64,000 nt of DNA from assembly GCF_017948305.1 (NCBI RefSeq), contig NZ_CP072842.1:2610501-2674500 (forward strand), in the 5' to 3' direction. Of this stretch, positions 1 to 8,266 are shown one piece after another. The stretch comes from Faecalibacter bovis. Its GTDB lineage: Bacteria > Bacteroidota > Bacteroidia > Flavobacteriales > Weeksellaceae. The notes under the pieces are model-generated. The model made no database searches. It was not told the DNA's origin and saw nothing but the letters and a program-made list of their open reading frames with translations. The first letter of the stretch is position 1, and every line of letters begins with the position of its first letter. The translations under genes and the position numbers were made by a program.

Positions 1-152
1 TCGTGTGGAAAATATCCTTTTTCGATTAAAAATGGCATCATATCCTTCGTTTTTACACGCTCTAAGTTATTTTCAATTAAATAAGCTTGAATATCAGCAC
101 TCATTTTTTTCACGATTTCACGATCGATTTGTTCGTATGTATTTTTCTTCAT
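1..152 (-). CDS. N-terminal fragment of an unrecognised protein
   Basis: An open frame starts at an ATG at 152 and runs leftward off the window edge, giving about 50 residues (begins MKKNTYEQIDREIVKKM, ends near KGYFPHD). It is rich in Lys and Glu and has no signal peptide or membrane segment. It starts 9 nt after the stop of the methionine aminopeptidase gene, so the two are probably cotranscribed. I do not recognise the family and the C-terminus is missing, so no function is proposed. Confidence 0.6.
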   Translation of the reverse strand, partial: MKKNTYEQIDREIVKKMSADIQAYLIENNLERVKTKDMMPFLIEKGYFPH

Positions 153-161
153 ATAATATTA

Positions 162-923
162 TTACCAATTCCCATTCATGTGCGTCAAGATCATTGGACC
201 TTCAGAAGTTACTAAAACAGTATGTTCATGTTGTGCAAAAACTCCTGGTTCATTTCCAATCATTGTCCAACCATCAGCCTGTTCTATTGCTTCGTATGAG
301 TTTTCTGAAATAAAAGTTTCTAATGCGATAACCGAATTTTTACGTAATCGACGTTTATCATCAGGATCACGAAAGTTTAATAAATCTAAGGGTTCTTCAT
401 GTAACGAACGACCAACGCCATGACCTGTTAAATTTTCTATTACACTAAATTTATGTTTTTTAGCTTCCTTTTCAATAATTCCACCAATATCAGCAATTTT
501 AACACCAGATTTTACTGCATTAATCGCTTTTTGTAAAGCTGAAATTGAAGCATCAACAATTTTTTGATACCCATTAATATCATCTCCAACAACAATAGAA
601 CCACCATTATCAGCCCAAAAACCATTTAATTCAGCTGAAACATCAATATTAATTACGTCACCTTCCATTATGATTTTATCCGCTTTTGGAATTCCGTGAC
701 AGATTTCTTCATTAACGCTCAAACAAGTAAAACCTGGAAATTTATATGTTTCATAAGGTGCAGATTTAGCTCCAAATTTTTCTAAAATTTTAGAACCATA
801 TATATCTAACTCCAAAGTTGACATTCCTGGTTTAACATAATCTTTCATTTCTTTAAGAGTAATTGCAACAGCTTCACTCACTGCTTTCATACCAATTAAC
901 TCTTCTTCAGTCTCTATAATCAT
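162..923 (-). CDS. map: Type I methionine aminopeptidase, atypical motif version
   Basis: This M24-family metalloprotease of 253 aa is predicted to remove N-terminal Met from nascent proteins in the cytoplasm. The expected metal ligands are visible: D94, D105, H168 (in GHGVGRSLHEEP), E202 and E233, plus H76 in CHGIP. The usual GDTS-type segment around the second Asp is replaced by WADNGGS, so this looks like a divergent paralogue rather than the copy normally found among ribosomal protein genes. The length fits type I enzymes. The partial gene at 152 follows after 9 nt. The family call is firm; its being a second copy is inference. Confidence 0.9.
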   Translation of the reverse strand: MIIETEEELIGMKAVSEAVAITLKEMKDYVKPGMSTLELDIYGSKILEKFGAKSAPYETYKFPGFTCLSVNEEICHGIPKADKIIMEGDVINIDVSAELNGFWADNGGSIVVGDDINGYQKIVDASISALQKAINAVKSGVKIADIGGIIEKEAKKHKFSVIENLTGHGVGRSLHEEPLDLLNFRDPDDKRRLRKNSVIALETFISENSYEAIEQADGWTMIGNEPGVFAQHEHTVLVTSEGPMILTHMNGNW

Positions 924-1083
924 TACTACAACTACTTTTTGATTTCAAATTCAGAAATCGAATGCAAAATTACGGTTATTCATTCAGTTTATCATTCATA
1001 ATTTTAGTTTTCCCTGAATTATATGATAATTAAAACAAGAAGGACAAAAAATTTCAAAATTTCTGTAACTTATATATAAACAA

Positions 1084-1115
1084 AAAACCTTCTGTATTTT
1101 CAGACAGAAGGTTTT
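1084..1115 (-). terminator. Intrinsic terminator after the lipoprotein gene
   Basis: A 12-bp perfect stem (AAAACCTTCTGT at 1084-1095 with ACAGAAGGTTTT at 1104-1115, 8-nt loop) lies 50 nt past the leftward gene ending at 1165. The leftward strand continues with a T run. Confidence 0.75.
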
Positions 1116-1164
1116 AACTTGAAAAATTATAAAAAACATTAATTATCATAAAAAGCAAAACAGA

Positions 1165-1620
1165 TTACAATTCGTTTTCTTCTACATTTTCGTAATCAAA
1201 AGCTTGTTTTTTATTGTCATTAACTATCATGAATCTATCTTCGATAATTTCAAATGGAATTATTTCTTTCTGAAATAATATTTCGCCAGATATTAATGAA
1301 ATTCCACCTTCATTTAAACTCTGACTCCAAACTTCGATAAATTTTTTATCCATATTATTAGATGTCCAATACCAAATTCCTAAAATTCGGTTAGTACTTT
1401 TATCGAAAGCTATCTGAAACCACTCACTATTAACGTCTTTTGAAAAACCATCAGATCTATATATATTTCCAAATGGTTTTCCTGTATTATTTTCGTTAAA
1501 TTTAATTTTATTATTAATACTTGATTCGTTTATAGTGTAATCTTTTATTGATTCATTTTCTGCTAATTGACAACTTGAAATAAAAATTACACAAAAAAAA
1601 ATTACAATATTTAAATACAT
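1165..1620 (-). CDS. Hypothetical lipoprotein, 151 aa
   Basis: The N-terminus is a short hydrophobic signal ending in a lipobox (IFISSC, Cys at about residue 17), so the mature protein should be lipid-anchored in the envelope. The rest is soluble and contains several aromatic and acidic stretches (WFQIAFD, GIWYWTSNN, FIEVWSQSL) that suggest a small beta-rich domain. I recognise no named family. It is monocistronic, followed by a hairpin terminator and preceded by about 260 bp with no other gene. Confidence 0.7.
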   Translation of the reverse strand: MYLNIVIFFCVIFISSCQLAENESIKDYTINESSINNKIKFNENNTGKPFGNIYRSDGFSKDVNSEWFQIAFDKSTNRILGIWYWTSNNMDKKFIEVWSQSLNEGGISLISGEILFQKEIIPFEIIEDRFMIVNDNKKQAFDYENVEENEL

Positions 1621-1861
1621 AAATCTACATTATAAGCTTTTAATTATAATTGAGATTACCTTGATAATCGCATCAAAATTAAATAACTTATAAAGAGATT
1701 TAATTAATGATACATAAAAGTTTAGTTAGTTAGGAAAATCTTATTTTCTTGAACAAATATAGCCACCCAATCCTTTCGTTTTTATATGAATTAATGAATC
1801 ATTGTTTTTAATTAACCAAATAGGTATTTTAGACAATTAAAAGTATTTAATCCTGAATCTT

Positions 1862-1869
1862 TAAATTTG
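1862..1869 (+). promoter_or_regulatory. Bacteroidota -7 box (TAAATTTG)
   Basis: It matches TAnnTTTG exactly and ends 13 nt before the ATG at 1883. No clear -33 TTG was found at the expected distance. Confidence 0.5.
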
Positions 1870-1882
1870 TTGAAAACAGATT

Positions 1883-2464
1883 ATGGATTTGAAATTATAT
1901 GATGAAGAATTTGATGACTTTAAAATATTTTGCCTCGAAGGCGTTAAAGACATTGAGGATGAAGAAAAATCAAAATTATATCCTTTTTTAGAACATTTAG
2001 CTCTAAATAAAGGAATTACGAATGTTTATCAGGCTTGTGATAGTTTTGAAGGTTTTGAAGAAAGCATCTCAAATTTATTGTTTCATGATCGATATTTTAG
2101 GGAATATCAAATCATTTATCTGGTTTTTAATGGACAAAATCACAACATCGAAATTGATGGATATTATTATTCTTTAGAGGAAATTTCTGAATTATTTCAG
2201 GGTCGATTGACTGACAAAATCATCCATTTTTCTAACACCAAATGTTTAGATCTTGAGGATGATACATTTCAATATTTTTTAGACGTTACAGGTGCAAAAG
2301 CTGTATCTGGTTATGTAAATGAAGCTCCGATATTAAGCACAATTTTGGATCAACATTTTTTTGAATTTGCGAAAGAATTTTATGATCCTGTAGAATTGGT
2401 TGAAAATTTATTCGAAAAACATTATAATTTGTGCGTTAAAATGGGTTTTAGACTATATTATTAA
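1883..2464 (+). CDS. DUF6642-like protein, possible degenerate caspase-fold
   Basis: This is a soluble 193-aa protein. The central part (FREYQIIYLVFNGQNHNIEI, then YYSLEEISELFQGRLTDKII, then HFSNTKCLDL and TGAKAVSGY) matches from memory the pattern of DUF6642 proteins: a core strand, a LEEl-ELL-G helix, an IHF strand, and TGA-AVSGY. In the relatives I recall, the first strand ends in a His-Gly pair and the IHF strand is followed directly by Cys. Here the first position is Asn and the Cys is displaced by two residues. It is monocistronic with its own promoter box. No function is established; the family assignment is moderate. Confidence 0.6.
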   Translation: MDLKLYDEEFDDFKIFCLEGVKDIEDEEKSKLYPFLEHLALNKGITNVYQACDSFEGFEESISNLLFHDRYFREYQIIYLVFNGQNHNIEIDGYYYSLEEISELFQGRLTDKIIHFSNTKCLDLEDDTFQYFLDVTGAKAVSGYVNEAPILSTILDQHFFEFAKEFYDPVELVENLFEKHYNLCVKMGFRLYY

Positions 2465-2534
2465 TTTAATAAAAATCATTTCATTACAATTTGTTAATTG
2501 ACATAAATCAATTAATCGTTGGTTTAATTTACCT

Positions 2535-2542
2535 TAAATTTG
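2535..2542 (+). promoter_or_regulatory. -7 box (TAAATTTG) for the nitroreductase gene
   Basis: An exact TAnnTTTG box ends 19 nt before the ATG at 2562, in an AT-rich spacer. No convincing -33 element at consensus spacing. Confidence 0.55.
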
Positions 2543-2561
2543 CAAACAAATTAGATTATAA

Positions 2562-3197
2562 ATGTCATTAATAGATAATTTACAGTGGAGATATGCCACA
2601 AAAAAATATGATTCATCTCTAAAAGTAAATGAAACTGATGTTCAAAAAATTGTAGAAGCTGCACGTTTAGCACCAACTTCTTCAGGTTTACAACAATTTC
2701 GTGTTCTTGTAATATCTAATCAGACAATTAAAGATAAATTAGTTGAAGTATCATTTGGACAAGAAATTGTAAAAGATTGCTCGCATTTGTTAGTCTTTGC
2801 TTCTTGGGAAAAATATACCGAAGATCTTATAGATAATGCCGCTGATTTTTCTACAGACGTTAGAGAATTACCTCGTGGACAATTTAGCTCTTATACAGAA
2901 AAATTAAAACGTGTATTATTATCACAATCAATAGAAGAAAATTTTTCACACACAGCTAAACAAGCTTACATTGGTATGGCAATGTCAATAGCGCAAGCTG
3001 CAGAGTTAAAAATAGATGCTACACCTATGGAAGGTTTTGAAAATGATAAAGTTGATGAAATTTTAGATTTAAAATCGAAAGGTTTAAAAAGCGTTTTGAT
3101 GTTACCTATAGGTTATAGAGATATGGAAAATGATTGGAATGCAAATTTGAAAAAAGTTCGTATTCCAATGGAAGAATTTGCAATAGAAATCAAATAA
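2562..3197 (+). CDS. NAD(P)H-dependent nitroreductase-family oxidoreductase
   Basis: This 211-aa protein has the nitroreductase fold signature: an N-terminal RYATKKYD (the R-S-RKF-type FMN phosphate contact), APTSSGLQQFRVLVI (flavin-binding segment), and a C-terminal GYRDMENDW region. Family members are FMN-dependent homodimers that reduce nitroaromatics, quinones or flavins with NAD(P)H; the closest named group is NfsB-like. The gene is single, with a -7 box upstream and a hairpin terminator shared with the convergent CoA-transferase gene. The physiological substrate cannot be read from the sequence. Confidence 0.88.
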   Translation: MSLIDNLQWRYATKKYDSSLKVNETDVQKIVEAARLAPTSSGLQQFRVLVISNQTIKDKLVEVSFGQEIVKDCSHLLVFASWEKYTEDLIDNAADFSTDVRELPRGQFSSYTEKLKRVLLSQSIEENFSHTAKQAYIGMAMSIAQAAELKIDATPMEGFENDKVDEILDLKSKGLKSVLMLPIGYRDMENDWNANLKKVRIPMEEFAIEIK

Positions 3198-3198
3198 A

Positions 3199-3226
3199 AA
3201 AAACCGATGAATAATCATCGGTTTTT
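3199..3226. terminator. Bidirectional terminator between convergent genes
   Basis: A 12-bp stem (AAAAACCGATGA / TCATCGGTTTTT, 4-nt loop at 3211-3214) with A and T tracts on both sides lies in the 31-bp gap between the genes ending at 3197 and 3229. Confidence 0.85.
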
Positions 3227-3228
3227 TA

Positions 3229-4515
3229 TTATTTAATAGATTCAAAATATTCTCTTTCAATTGATTCTCTAAAATCTGGGTGAGCAATTTCTACCATTGC
3301 CTTTACACGATCTCTGATATGTTTTCCCGACAGTTTTGCTACGCCGAATTCTGTTATAATATAATCGACATGAGCACGTGAAGTTACAACGCCTGCACCT
3401 TGCTTTAAGCTTGGTACAATTTTATTTACACCTTTATTCGTAGTTGAAGTTAATGCAAGAATTGACTTCCCTCCTTTACTCATAGATGCTCCAGTTATAA
3501 AATCAATTTGTCCTCCAACTCCTGAAAAAACATTTGTTCCGATAGAATCAGCACAGACTTGTCCAGTTACATCAACCTCAATTGCTGAATTGATAGAAAT
3601 TAAGCGATTATTTTTTGCAATTTTATAAGGATCATTAGAAAATGAAGTTGGTTTCATTTCAATCACAGGATTTTGATTAATAAAATCGTATAATTCCTGT
3701 GATCCATCGGCAAAGGTTGAAACAATTTTTCCTTTTAAAATACCTTTATGTTCACCTGTTATAACACCTGATTTTACCAAAGGAATAATACCGTCAGAAA
3801 ACATTTCAGTATGTATTCCTAAACCTTTATGATTCGTTAAATTTGCCAATACCGCATTCGGAATAGATCCAATTCCCATTTGCAAACAACTTTTATCTTC
3901 AATTAATTCTGCAATATAATTCCCAATTGTAATTTCATCTTTTGTAGAATCTGGCATTGCAAAAGCGTACAAAGGAGTGTGATTTTCAACAAAATAATTA
4001 ATTTTTGATGCATGGATATATGAATCACCAAAAGTACGAGGTACATATTTATTAACTTGAGCAATAATCACACGAGCAGTTTCTGCAGCTGCATGTATAT
4101 TTTCTATTGATGTTCCCAATGAACAATAACCGTGTTCATCTGGTTCGGTAACTTGGATTAATAATACATCAACTTTTAAATCACCGTTTAAAATTGCCTT
4201 TGGCATCGACCCCAAAAATATTGGAGTATAAGATCCATTTCCTTGTTTAATTGTGTGTCTTACATTTGCGCCCACAAACAACGAATTGACAAAAAACGAG
4301 TCTTTGTATTGGATATCAGCATATTTTGCCACACCATAAGTATGGATATGACACATTTCAACATTAGATAATTCAGAAGCACGATCAGTTAATGCATCTG
4401 TTAAAATAGTTGGCGTCATAGATGCAGCATGTACATAAACTCTATCGCCAGATTGTACAGCTTTTACAGCTTCTTGAGCAGTTATAAAAGTCATCTTTTC
4501 TTGAGTTGTTTTCAC
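3229..4515 (-). CDS. Acetyl-CoA hydrolase/transferase family, 4-hydroxybutyrate CoA-transferase-like
   Basis: This 428-aa protein has both halves of the CoA-transferase I fold. The motif GLGIHTEMFSDG places a Glu at residue 237, the position of the catalytic Glu (about 238) in clostridial 4-hydroxybutyrate CoA-transferase. QMGIGSIPNAV and GVGGQIDFITGASMSKGGKS are the other family landmarks. It should move CoA between acetyl-CoA and a short-chain acid, or hydrolyse acetyl-CoA. It diverges from a hotdog thioesterase with 43 bp between starts, which suggests linked acyl-CoA turnover. Substrate specificity is open. Confidence 0.87.
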   Translation of the reverse strand: MKTTQEKMTFITAQEAVKAVQSGDRVYVHAASMTPTILTDALTDRASELSNVEMCHIHTYGVAKYADIQYKDSFFVNSLFVGANVRHTIKQGNGSYTPIFLGSMPKAILNGDLKVDVLLIQVTEPDEHGYCSLGTSIENIHAAAETARVIIAQVNKYVPRTFGDSYIHASKINYFVENHTPLYAFAMPDSTKDEITIGNYIAELIEDKSCLQMGIGSIPNAVLANLTNHKGLGIHTEMFSDGIIPLVKSGVITGEHKGILKGKIVSTFADGSQELYDFINQNPVIEMKPTSFSNDPYKIAKNNRLISINSAIEVDVTGQVCADSIGTNVFSGVGGQIDFITGASMSKGGKSILALTSTTNKGVNKIVPSLKQGAGVVTSRAHVDYIITEFGVAKLSGKHIRDRVKAMVEIAHPDFRESIEREYFESIK

Positions 4516-4558
4516 AAAATTAATTTATTCTTGCAAAACAATTAGTATAAATCAAATT

Positions 4559-4981
4559 ATGACACCTGAAAAAAGAAAATTAATTGAAGAAAGTTTCAAC
4601 AGATCAGAAACATTAAAATTTTATAATGCTTCATTAATTGAATCTAAAACTGGATTTATTTCAATAAAAATTCCAAAACAATCGCTTATGACGCGTAAAC
4701 ACGGTATGTTTAACGGTGCTACAATATCGTCATTGGTCGATGTTTCTTCAGGCTATGCTGCAGTGAGTAATTACGAAGATGATTGTTATGTTGTTACGGT
4801 AGAATTAAAAGTAAATTTCCTAAACGCAGCTTTAGGCGATAATTTATTGTCTAAATCTTATGTTGTGAAAGGTGGAAAAAAAATATGTGTGATACGAACA
4901 GAAATTTTTACTGTAAATGATGATTTAACAAATGAAAAACATGTGGCAACTTCGTTAGTTACCATGATGCGAATTAAATAA
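4559..4981 (+). CDS. PaaI-type hotdog-fold thioesterase
   Basis: This 140-aa single hotdog domain has the core KHGMFNGATISSLVDVSSGYAA (the HG-x-x-NGA helix of the fold), then VTVELKVNFLNAALGD and a C-terminal VIRTEIF strand. It resembles the PaaI/YdiI-like acyl-CoA thioesterases, which act as tetramers on acyl-CoA thioesters in the cytoplasm. The start is an ATG 43 bp from the divergent CoA-transferase start, so the two may share a regulatory region. The acyl substrate is unknown. Confidence 0.82.
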   Translation: MTPEKRKLIEESFNRSETLKFYNASLIESKTGFISIKIPKQSLMTRKHGMFNGATISSLVDVSSGYAAVSNYEDDCYVVTVELKVNFLNAALGDNLLSKSYVVKGGKKICVIRTEIFTVNDDLTNEKHVATSLVTMMRIK

Positions 4982-5132
4982 ATCTTTATATGATTATAAA
5001 TTATTATAACACTAAAAATCAATACGTTTTAATCGTCATTCTTAATTTAGTCAAATATAAAAATGAATCATTGTTTCTAACTATTAATCATTAAAAACTG
5101 TTAGTTATTTTCTTCGGTGAATAATGTTTCTT

Positions 5133-5140
5133 TACTTTTG
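5133..5140 (+). promoter_or_regulatory. -7 box (TACTTTTG) that fixes the TrhA start
   Basis: It matches TAnnTTTG and ends 4 nt before the ATG at 5145; a TTCG at 5113-5116 could serve as the -33 element. Transcription would begin at or just before the ATG, so the upstream in-frame ATG at 5124 is not used. Confidence 0.5.
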
Positions 5141-5144
5141 TAAT

Positions 5145-5789
5145 ATGAAAAATGAAAGCCTAAATACATACAATCCAAACGAAGAAAAGTTAAATATTTA
5201 TAGCCATTTATTAGGCTTAATTTTAAGTGTTATAGGATTATATTTTTTAGTTAAAAAATCACTCGTAATCGAAAATAAATGGGCAACTATAAGCTTTATC
5301 ATATTTGGTTTAAGTATGATAACGTTATACCTTGCTTCTACCCTTTACCATTCTGCTACCAATCCTGAAAAAAGATTTAAACTAAAAATTTTTGATCACG
5401 TCGCTATTTATATATTAATTGCTGGTAGTTACACGCCATACACTTTAATTTCTTTGATAAATGATGGAGGTATTAATGTATTTGTAATCGTTTGGCTGTT
5501 CGCACTAATCGGAATTATAATCAAATTATTTTTTACCGGAAAATTAAAAATCATTTCTACATTGATGTATGTATTAATGGGCTGGATGATTGTTTTTTCG
5601 TTTACAGATTTGCAAAAAAACATTTCAGTTGAAGGTATTAACTGGCTAATTGCCGGAGGTATTTCCTATACTGTTGGAGCCGTTTTATATAGCATTAAAA
5701 AAATTCCATTCAACCATGCAATATTTCATATTTTTGTGTTGCTAGGCACTTTTTGCCACTATTATAGCATAATAAATTACGTTGAATAA
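5145..5789 (+). CDS. Hemolysin III / TrhA family membrane protein
   Basis: The protein is 214 aa from the ATG at 5145, which is preferred over 5124 because a promoter box lies between them. It has about seven membrane segments and the family's His/Asp/Ser pattern: LYHS in the second segment, FDHVAIYILIAGSYTPYTL in the third, and NHAIFHIFVLLGTFCHYY in the last. The family belongs to the CREST/PAQR-like superfamily of putative metal-dependent membrane hydrolases; the named function is in membrane lipid homeostasis, not proven haemolysis. The cyclophilin gene follows after 15 nt. Confidence 0.85.
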   Translation: MKNESLNTYNPNEEKLNIYSHLLGLILSVIGLYFLVKKSLVIENKWATISFIIFGLSMITLYLASTLYHSATNPEKRFKLKIFDHVAIYILIAGSYTPYTLISLINDGGINVFVIVWLFALIGIIIKLFFTGKLKIISTLMYVLMGWMIVFSFTDLQKNISVEGINWLIAGGISYTVGAVLYSIKKIPFNHAIFHIFVLLGTFCHYYSIINYVE

Positions 5790-5804
5790 ATTATTTGAAT
5801 CACA

Positions 5805-6512
5805 ATGAAATTCTCAATCACTTACTTCATTTCTGCAATATTAGTATTACTATTTGGTGTTCAAATACAAGCTCAAACCTACACGTTAAAGTTCAAAACT
5901 AATCAAGGAAAATTTAGCGTAATGCTATATGATTTCACTCCAAATCATCGAGATTTAATATTAACTGAAATAAAAAAAGGAACCTATAAAAACGCTCAAT
6001 TTAATCGTGTAATCAAAGATTTTGTAATTCAAGGTGGAGAATTAGATGATTCAATTTTATTAAAAGAAGCTAAAAATCCTAATGTAAAACCTATTAGATT
6101 AAATCCCGAATTTCATCCAAAGGCATTTCACAAAATTGGTGCTTTAGGTGCGGGTCGTGATGATAATTCTAGTAAAGGATCATATTTTAATCAAATTTAT
6201 TTTGTTGTCGGAAAAAAAATAAATCCAATTGATTTAGAACTTTTCGAAAAGAAAAAAGGTATAAAATACACCTCTCAACAACGAGAAGAATACTTAAAGA
6301 ATGGTGGTTTACCTCGATTGGATAATGATTACACAGTTTTTGGTGAAGTTGTGGAAGGTTTAGATCATGTCTTAAAAATAAGTCAGAAAGCTACAGATAA
6401 AAACGATGTTCCAATCGAACCAATTATATTTGACATCAAAATCAAGAAAAATTTACCTAAAAAAATCAAAAAAACTACTATTTCTGCTAGTGTCGGGCTT
6501 GGTCATCGTTAA
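5805..6512 (+). CDS. Secreted cyclophilin-type peptidyl-prolyl isomerase
   Basis: This 235-aa protein has a signal peptide (residues 1-24, ending IQAQ) and one cyclophilin domain. The motif FNRVIKDFVIQGGELDD carries the catalytic Arg region, and DNSSKGSYFNQIYFVVG and YTVFGEVVEGLDHV are the later signature strands. It should catalyse proline cis-trans isomerisation during folding in the periplasm. The usual NTNGSQFFI motif reads SSKGSYFNQIYFV, so activity may be reduced. It lies 15 nt after the TrhA-like gene and is one of several envelope isomerases in this window. Confidence 0.87.
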   Translation: MKFSITYFISAILVLLFGVQIQAQTYTLKFKTNQGKFSVMLYDFTPNHRDLILTEIKKGTYKNAQFNRVIKDFVIQGGELDDSILLKEAKNPNVKPIRLNPEFHPKAFHKIGALGAGRDDNSSKGSYFNQIYFVVGKKINPIDLELFEKKKGIKYTSQQREEYLKNGGLPRLDNDYTVFGEVVEGLDHVLKISQKATDKNDVPIEPIIFDIKIKKNLPKKIKKTTISASVGLGHR

Positions 6513-6529
6513 ATTAATTTAAATTATTA

Positions 6530-6537
6530 TAATTTTG
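6530..6537 (+). promoter_or_regulatory. -7 box (TAATTTTG) for the radical SAM gene
   Basis: An exact TAnnTTTG match ends 19 nt before the ATG at 6557 and separates this gene from the cyclophilin gene upstream. Confidence 0.5.
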
Positions 6538-6556
6538 CATCTTAAATTCAGAATTG

Positions 6557-8230
6557 ATGCAACCCTCAATATTATTAACAACTCTTAACGCAAAATATAT
6601 ACACATAAATCTTGCGATTAGAATTCTTTATGATCTTAACCACAAGCGTGGAAATATTGATTGGAAAGAATTTACGATTAAATTAGATTTTGATGAAATC
6701 GCAACGAAATGTGCAAAATATGATATTGTATGTTTTAGTTGTTATATCTGGAATATTTCTCAAACTTTAGAAGTTTGTAAACGAATCAAATCAATTTCTC
6801 CTAACACAAAAATACTTTTGGGTGGACCCGAAGTTAGTTACGAATACGATGATGTAATTGCACAAGATTGTGTAGATTATATAATTGTTGGTGAAGGTGA
6901 AATTCCGTTTGAAAAGTTCGTTGAGCATTATCCAACTGTTGAAAATGTTCCTAATTTAGTTTATAAAAAAGAGGGAAAAATTATCTTTAATAAAGAAAAT
7001 GTAACCTTCGATATTCAAAATCTAAAAGGCAGAAATCCTTATCAATACGATGATCCATCGACTTTAATAAATAGAGTTTGCTACATCGAAACTTCTCGTG
7101 GATGTCCTTATAAATGCGAATTTTGTTTAGCCAGTTTAGATAACAAAATGCGTTATTTACCAATGGATACCATTAAACAAAATTTGTTGTATTTAATGGA
7201 ACATGGGAAAACGATTAAATTTTTGGATCGAACTTTTAATATTAAACGTGATTTCACAATAGAATTATTCCAGTTTATTTTAGATCATCATAAACCTGGA
7301 AATGTATTCCAATTCGAAATTACCGCTGACATTGTGCATCCTGATATTATCAAATTTATCAACGAGAAAGTTCCTCCTGGATTATTTCGATTTGAAATTG
7401 GAATTCAAACTGTTAATCAAGAAAGTAATAGAGAAGTTAGTCGTAAACAGAATTTCGAGAAAACTTCTAACGTAATTCATCAATTAAAAGAGCGCATCGA
7501 AATGCATTTAGATTTGATTGTAGGATTACCTTTAGAATATATTTCAGATTTAAAATTTAGTTTTGAATCTACATTTAAATTGTATCCACCCGAATTACAA
7601 TTAGGTTTTTTAAAGTTTTTGAAAGGAACTCCTGTTCGTGAAAAATACGAAAACTATGGTTACAAATTTGATCCAGAACCACCGTATCAAATCATTGAAA
7701 GTAATTTTTTAAGCGCACAAGAATTACAGGATATTACAGATTTAGAAAATGCTTTAGAGATTTATTGGAACAAACCAAGAGCATTTAATACCTTAAAATA
7801 TGTTTCTGAAAATTATAGTATTTTCGATTATTTAATGGGATTAGGTAAATATTTTGGTGAAAGAAATCACGCATATAAATTTACAATCATTGAAATTTAT
7901 GAAACAATTTTAGAATATACTAAAGCCAATTTCAACGATGAATTATTGTTACAATTAATCGCGATCGACTATTATACCAATCAAAAGTCTAAACCAAAGG
8001 ATTTGTTTGAATTTGAATTGAATAAAAAAGCTACAGAGATTTTTAAAGAGGCAAACGAAATTGAAACAAAAGATCGTTTAGTATTATTGCCAATTTCATT
8101 TGATTGGAAAGTTTGGAATTCAGATTTAAAAATTATAGAATCAAACGAAATGTTTGCACTCTATTACCCTGGAAATACTTTACCAAAAATAGAATCAATA
8201 CAAAATTATAAAGTAGAAATCCCTACATAA
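6557..8230 (+). CDS. B12-binding-domain radical SAM protein (DUF4080 group)
   Basis: The protein is 557 aa from the ATG at 6557; a TTG one codon earlier extends the frame but is not needed. Residues 5-135 form a cobalamin-binding-like Rossmann domain (LLGGPEVSYEYDD, GEGEIPFEKF). The radical SAM cluster motif is C183-x3-C187-x2-C190 in SRGCPYKCEFC. A C-terminal DUF4080-like region follows. Such proteins cleave SAM with a [4Fe-4S] cluster; for this subgroup the substrate is not known. The canonical DxHxxG cobalamin motif is not evident, so B12 binding is uncertain. It is monocistronic. Confidence 0.85.
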   Translation: MQPSILLTTLNAKYIHINLAIRILYDLNHKRGNIDWKEFTIKLDFDEIATKCAKYDIVCFSCYIWNISQTLEVCKRIKSISPNTKILLGGPEVSYEYDDVIAQDCVDYIIVGEGEIPFEKFVEHYPTVENVPNLVYKKEGKIIFNKENVTFDIQNLKGRNPYQYDDPSTLINRVCYIETSRGCPYKCEFCLASLDNKMRYLPMDTIKQNLLYLMEHGKTIKFLDRTFNIKRDFTIELFQFILDHHKPGNVFQFEITADIVHPDIIKFINEKVPPGLFRFEIGIQTVNQESNREVSRKQNFEKTSNVIHQLKERIEMHLDLIVGLPLEYISDLKFSFESTFKLYPPELQLGFLKFLKGTPVREKYENYGYKFDPEPPYQIIESNFLSAQELQDITDLENALEIYWNKPRAFNTLKYVSENYSIFDYLMGLGKYFGERNHAYKFTIIEIYETILEYTKANFNDELLLQLIAIDYYTNQKSKPKDLFEFELNKKATEIFKEANEIETKDRLVLLPISFDWKVWNSDLKIIESNEMFALYYPGNTLPKIESIQNYKVEIPT

Positions 8231-8233
8231 AAC

Positions 8234-8263
8234 AAAAGCCAAAATCTATAGATTTTGGCTTTT
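8234..8263. terminator. Bidirectional terminator, 13-bp stem
   Basis: AAAAGCCAAAATC (8234-8246) pairs with GATTTTGGCTTTT (8251-8263) around a 4-nt loop, in the gap between the convergent genes ending at 8230 and 8267. Confidence 0.85.
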
Positions 8264-8266
8264 ATT

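Noticed and set aside
5-423. Plus-strand open frames over the start of the window
   Set aside because: They lie antisense to the methionine aminopeptidase and its downstream partial gene, which have clear conserved motifs; no promoter or homology supports the plus strand.
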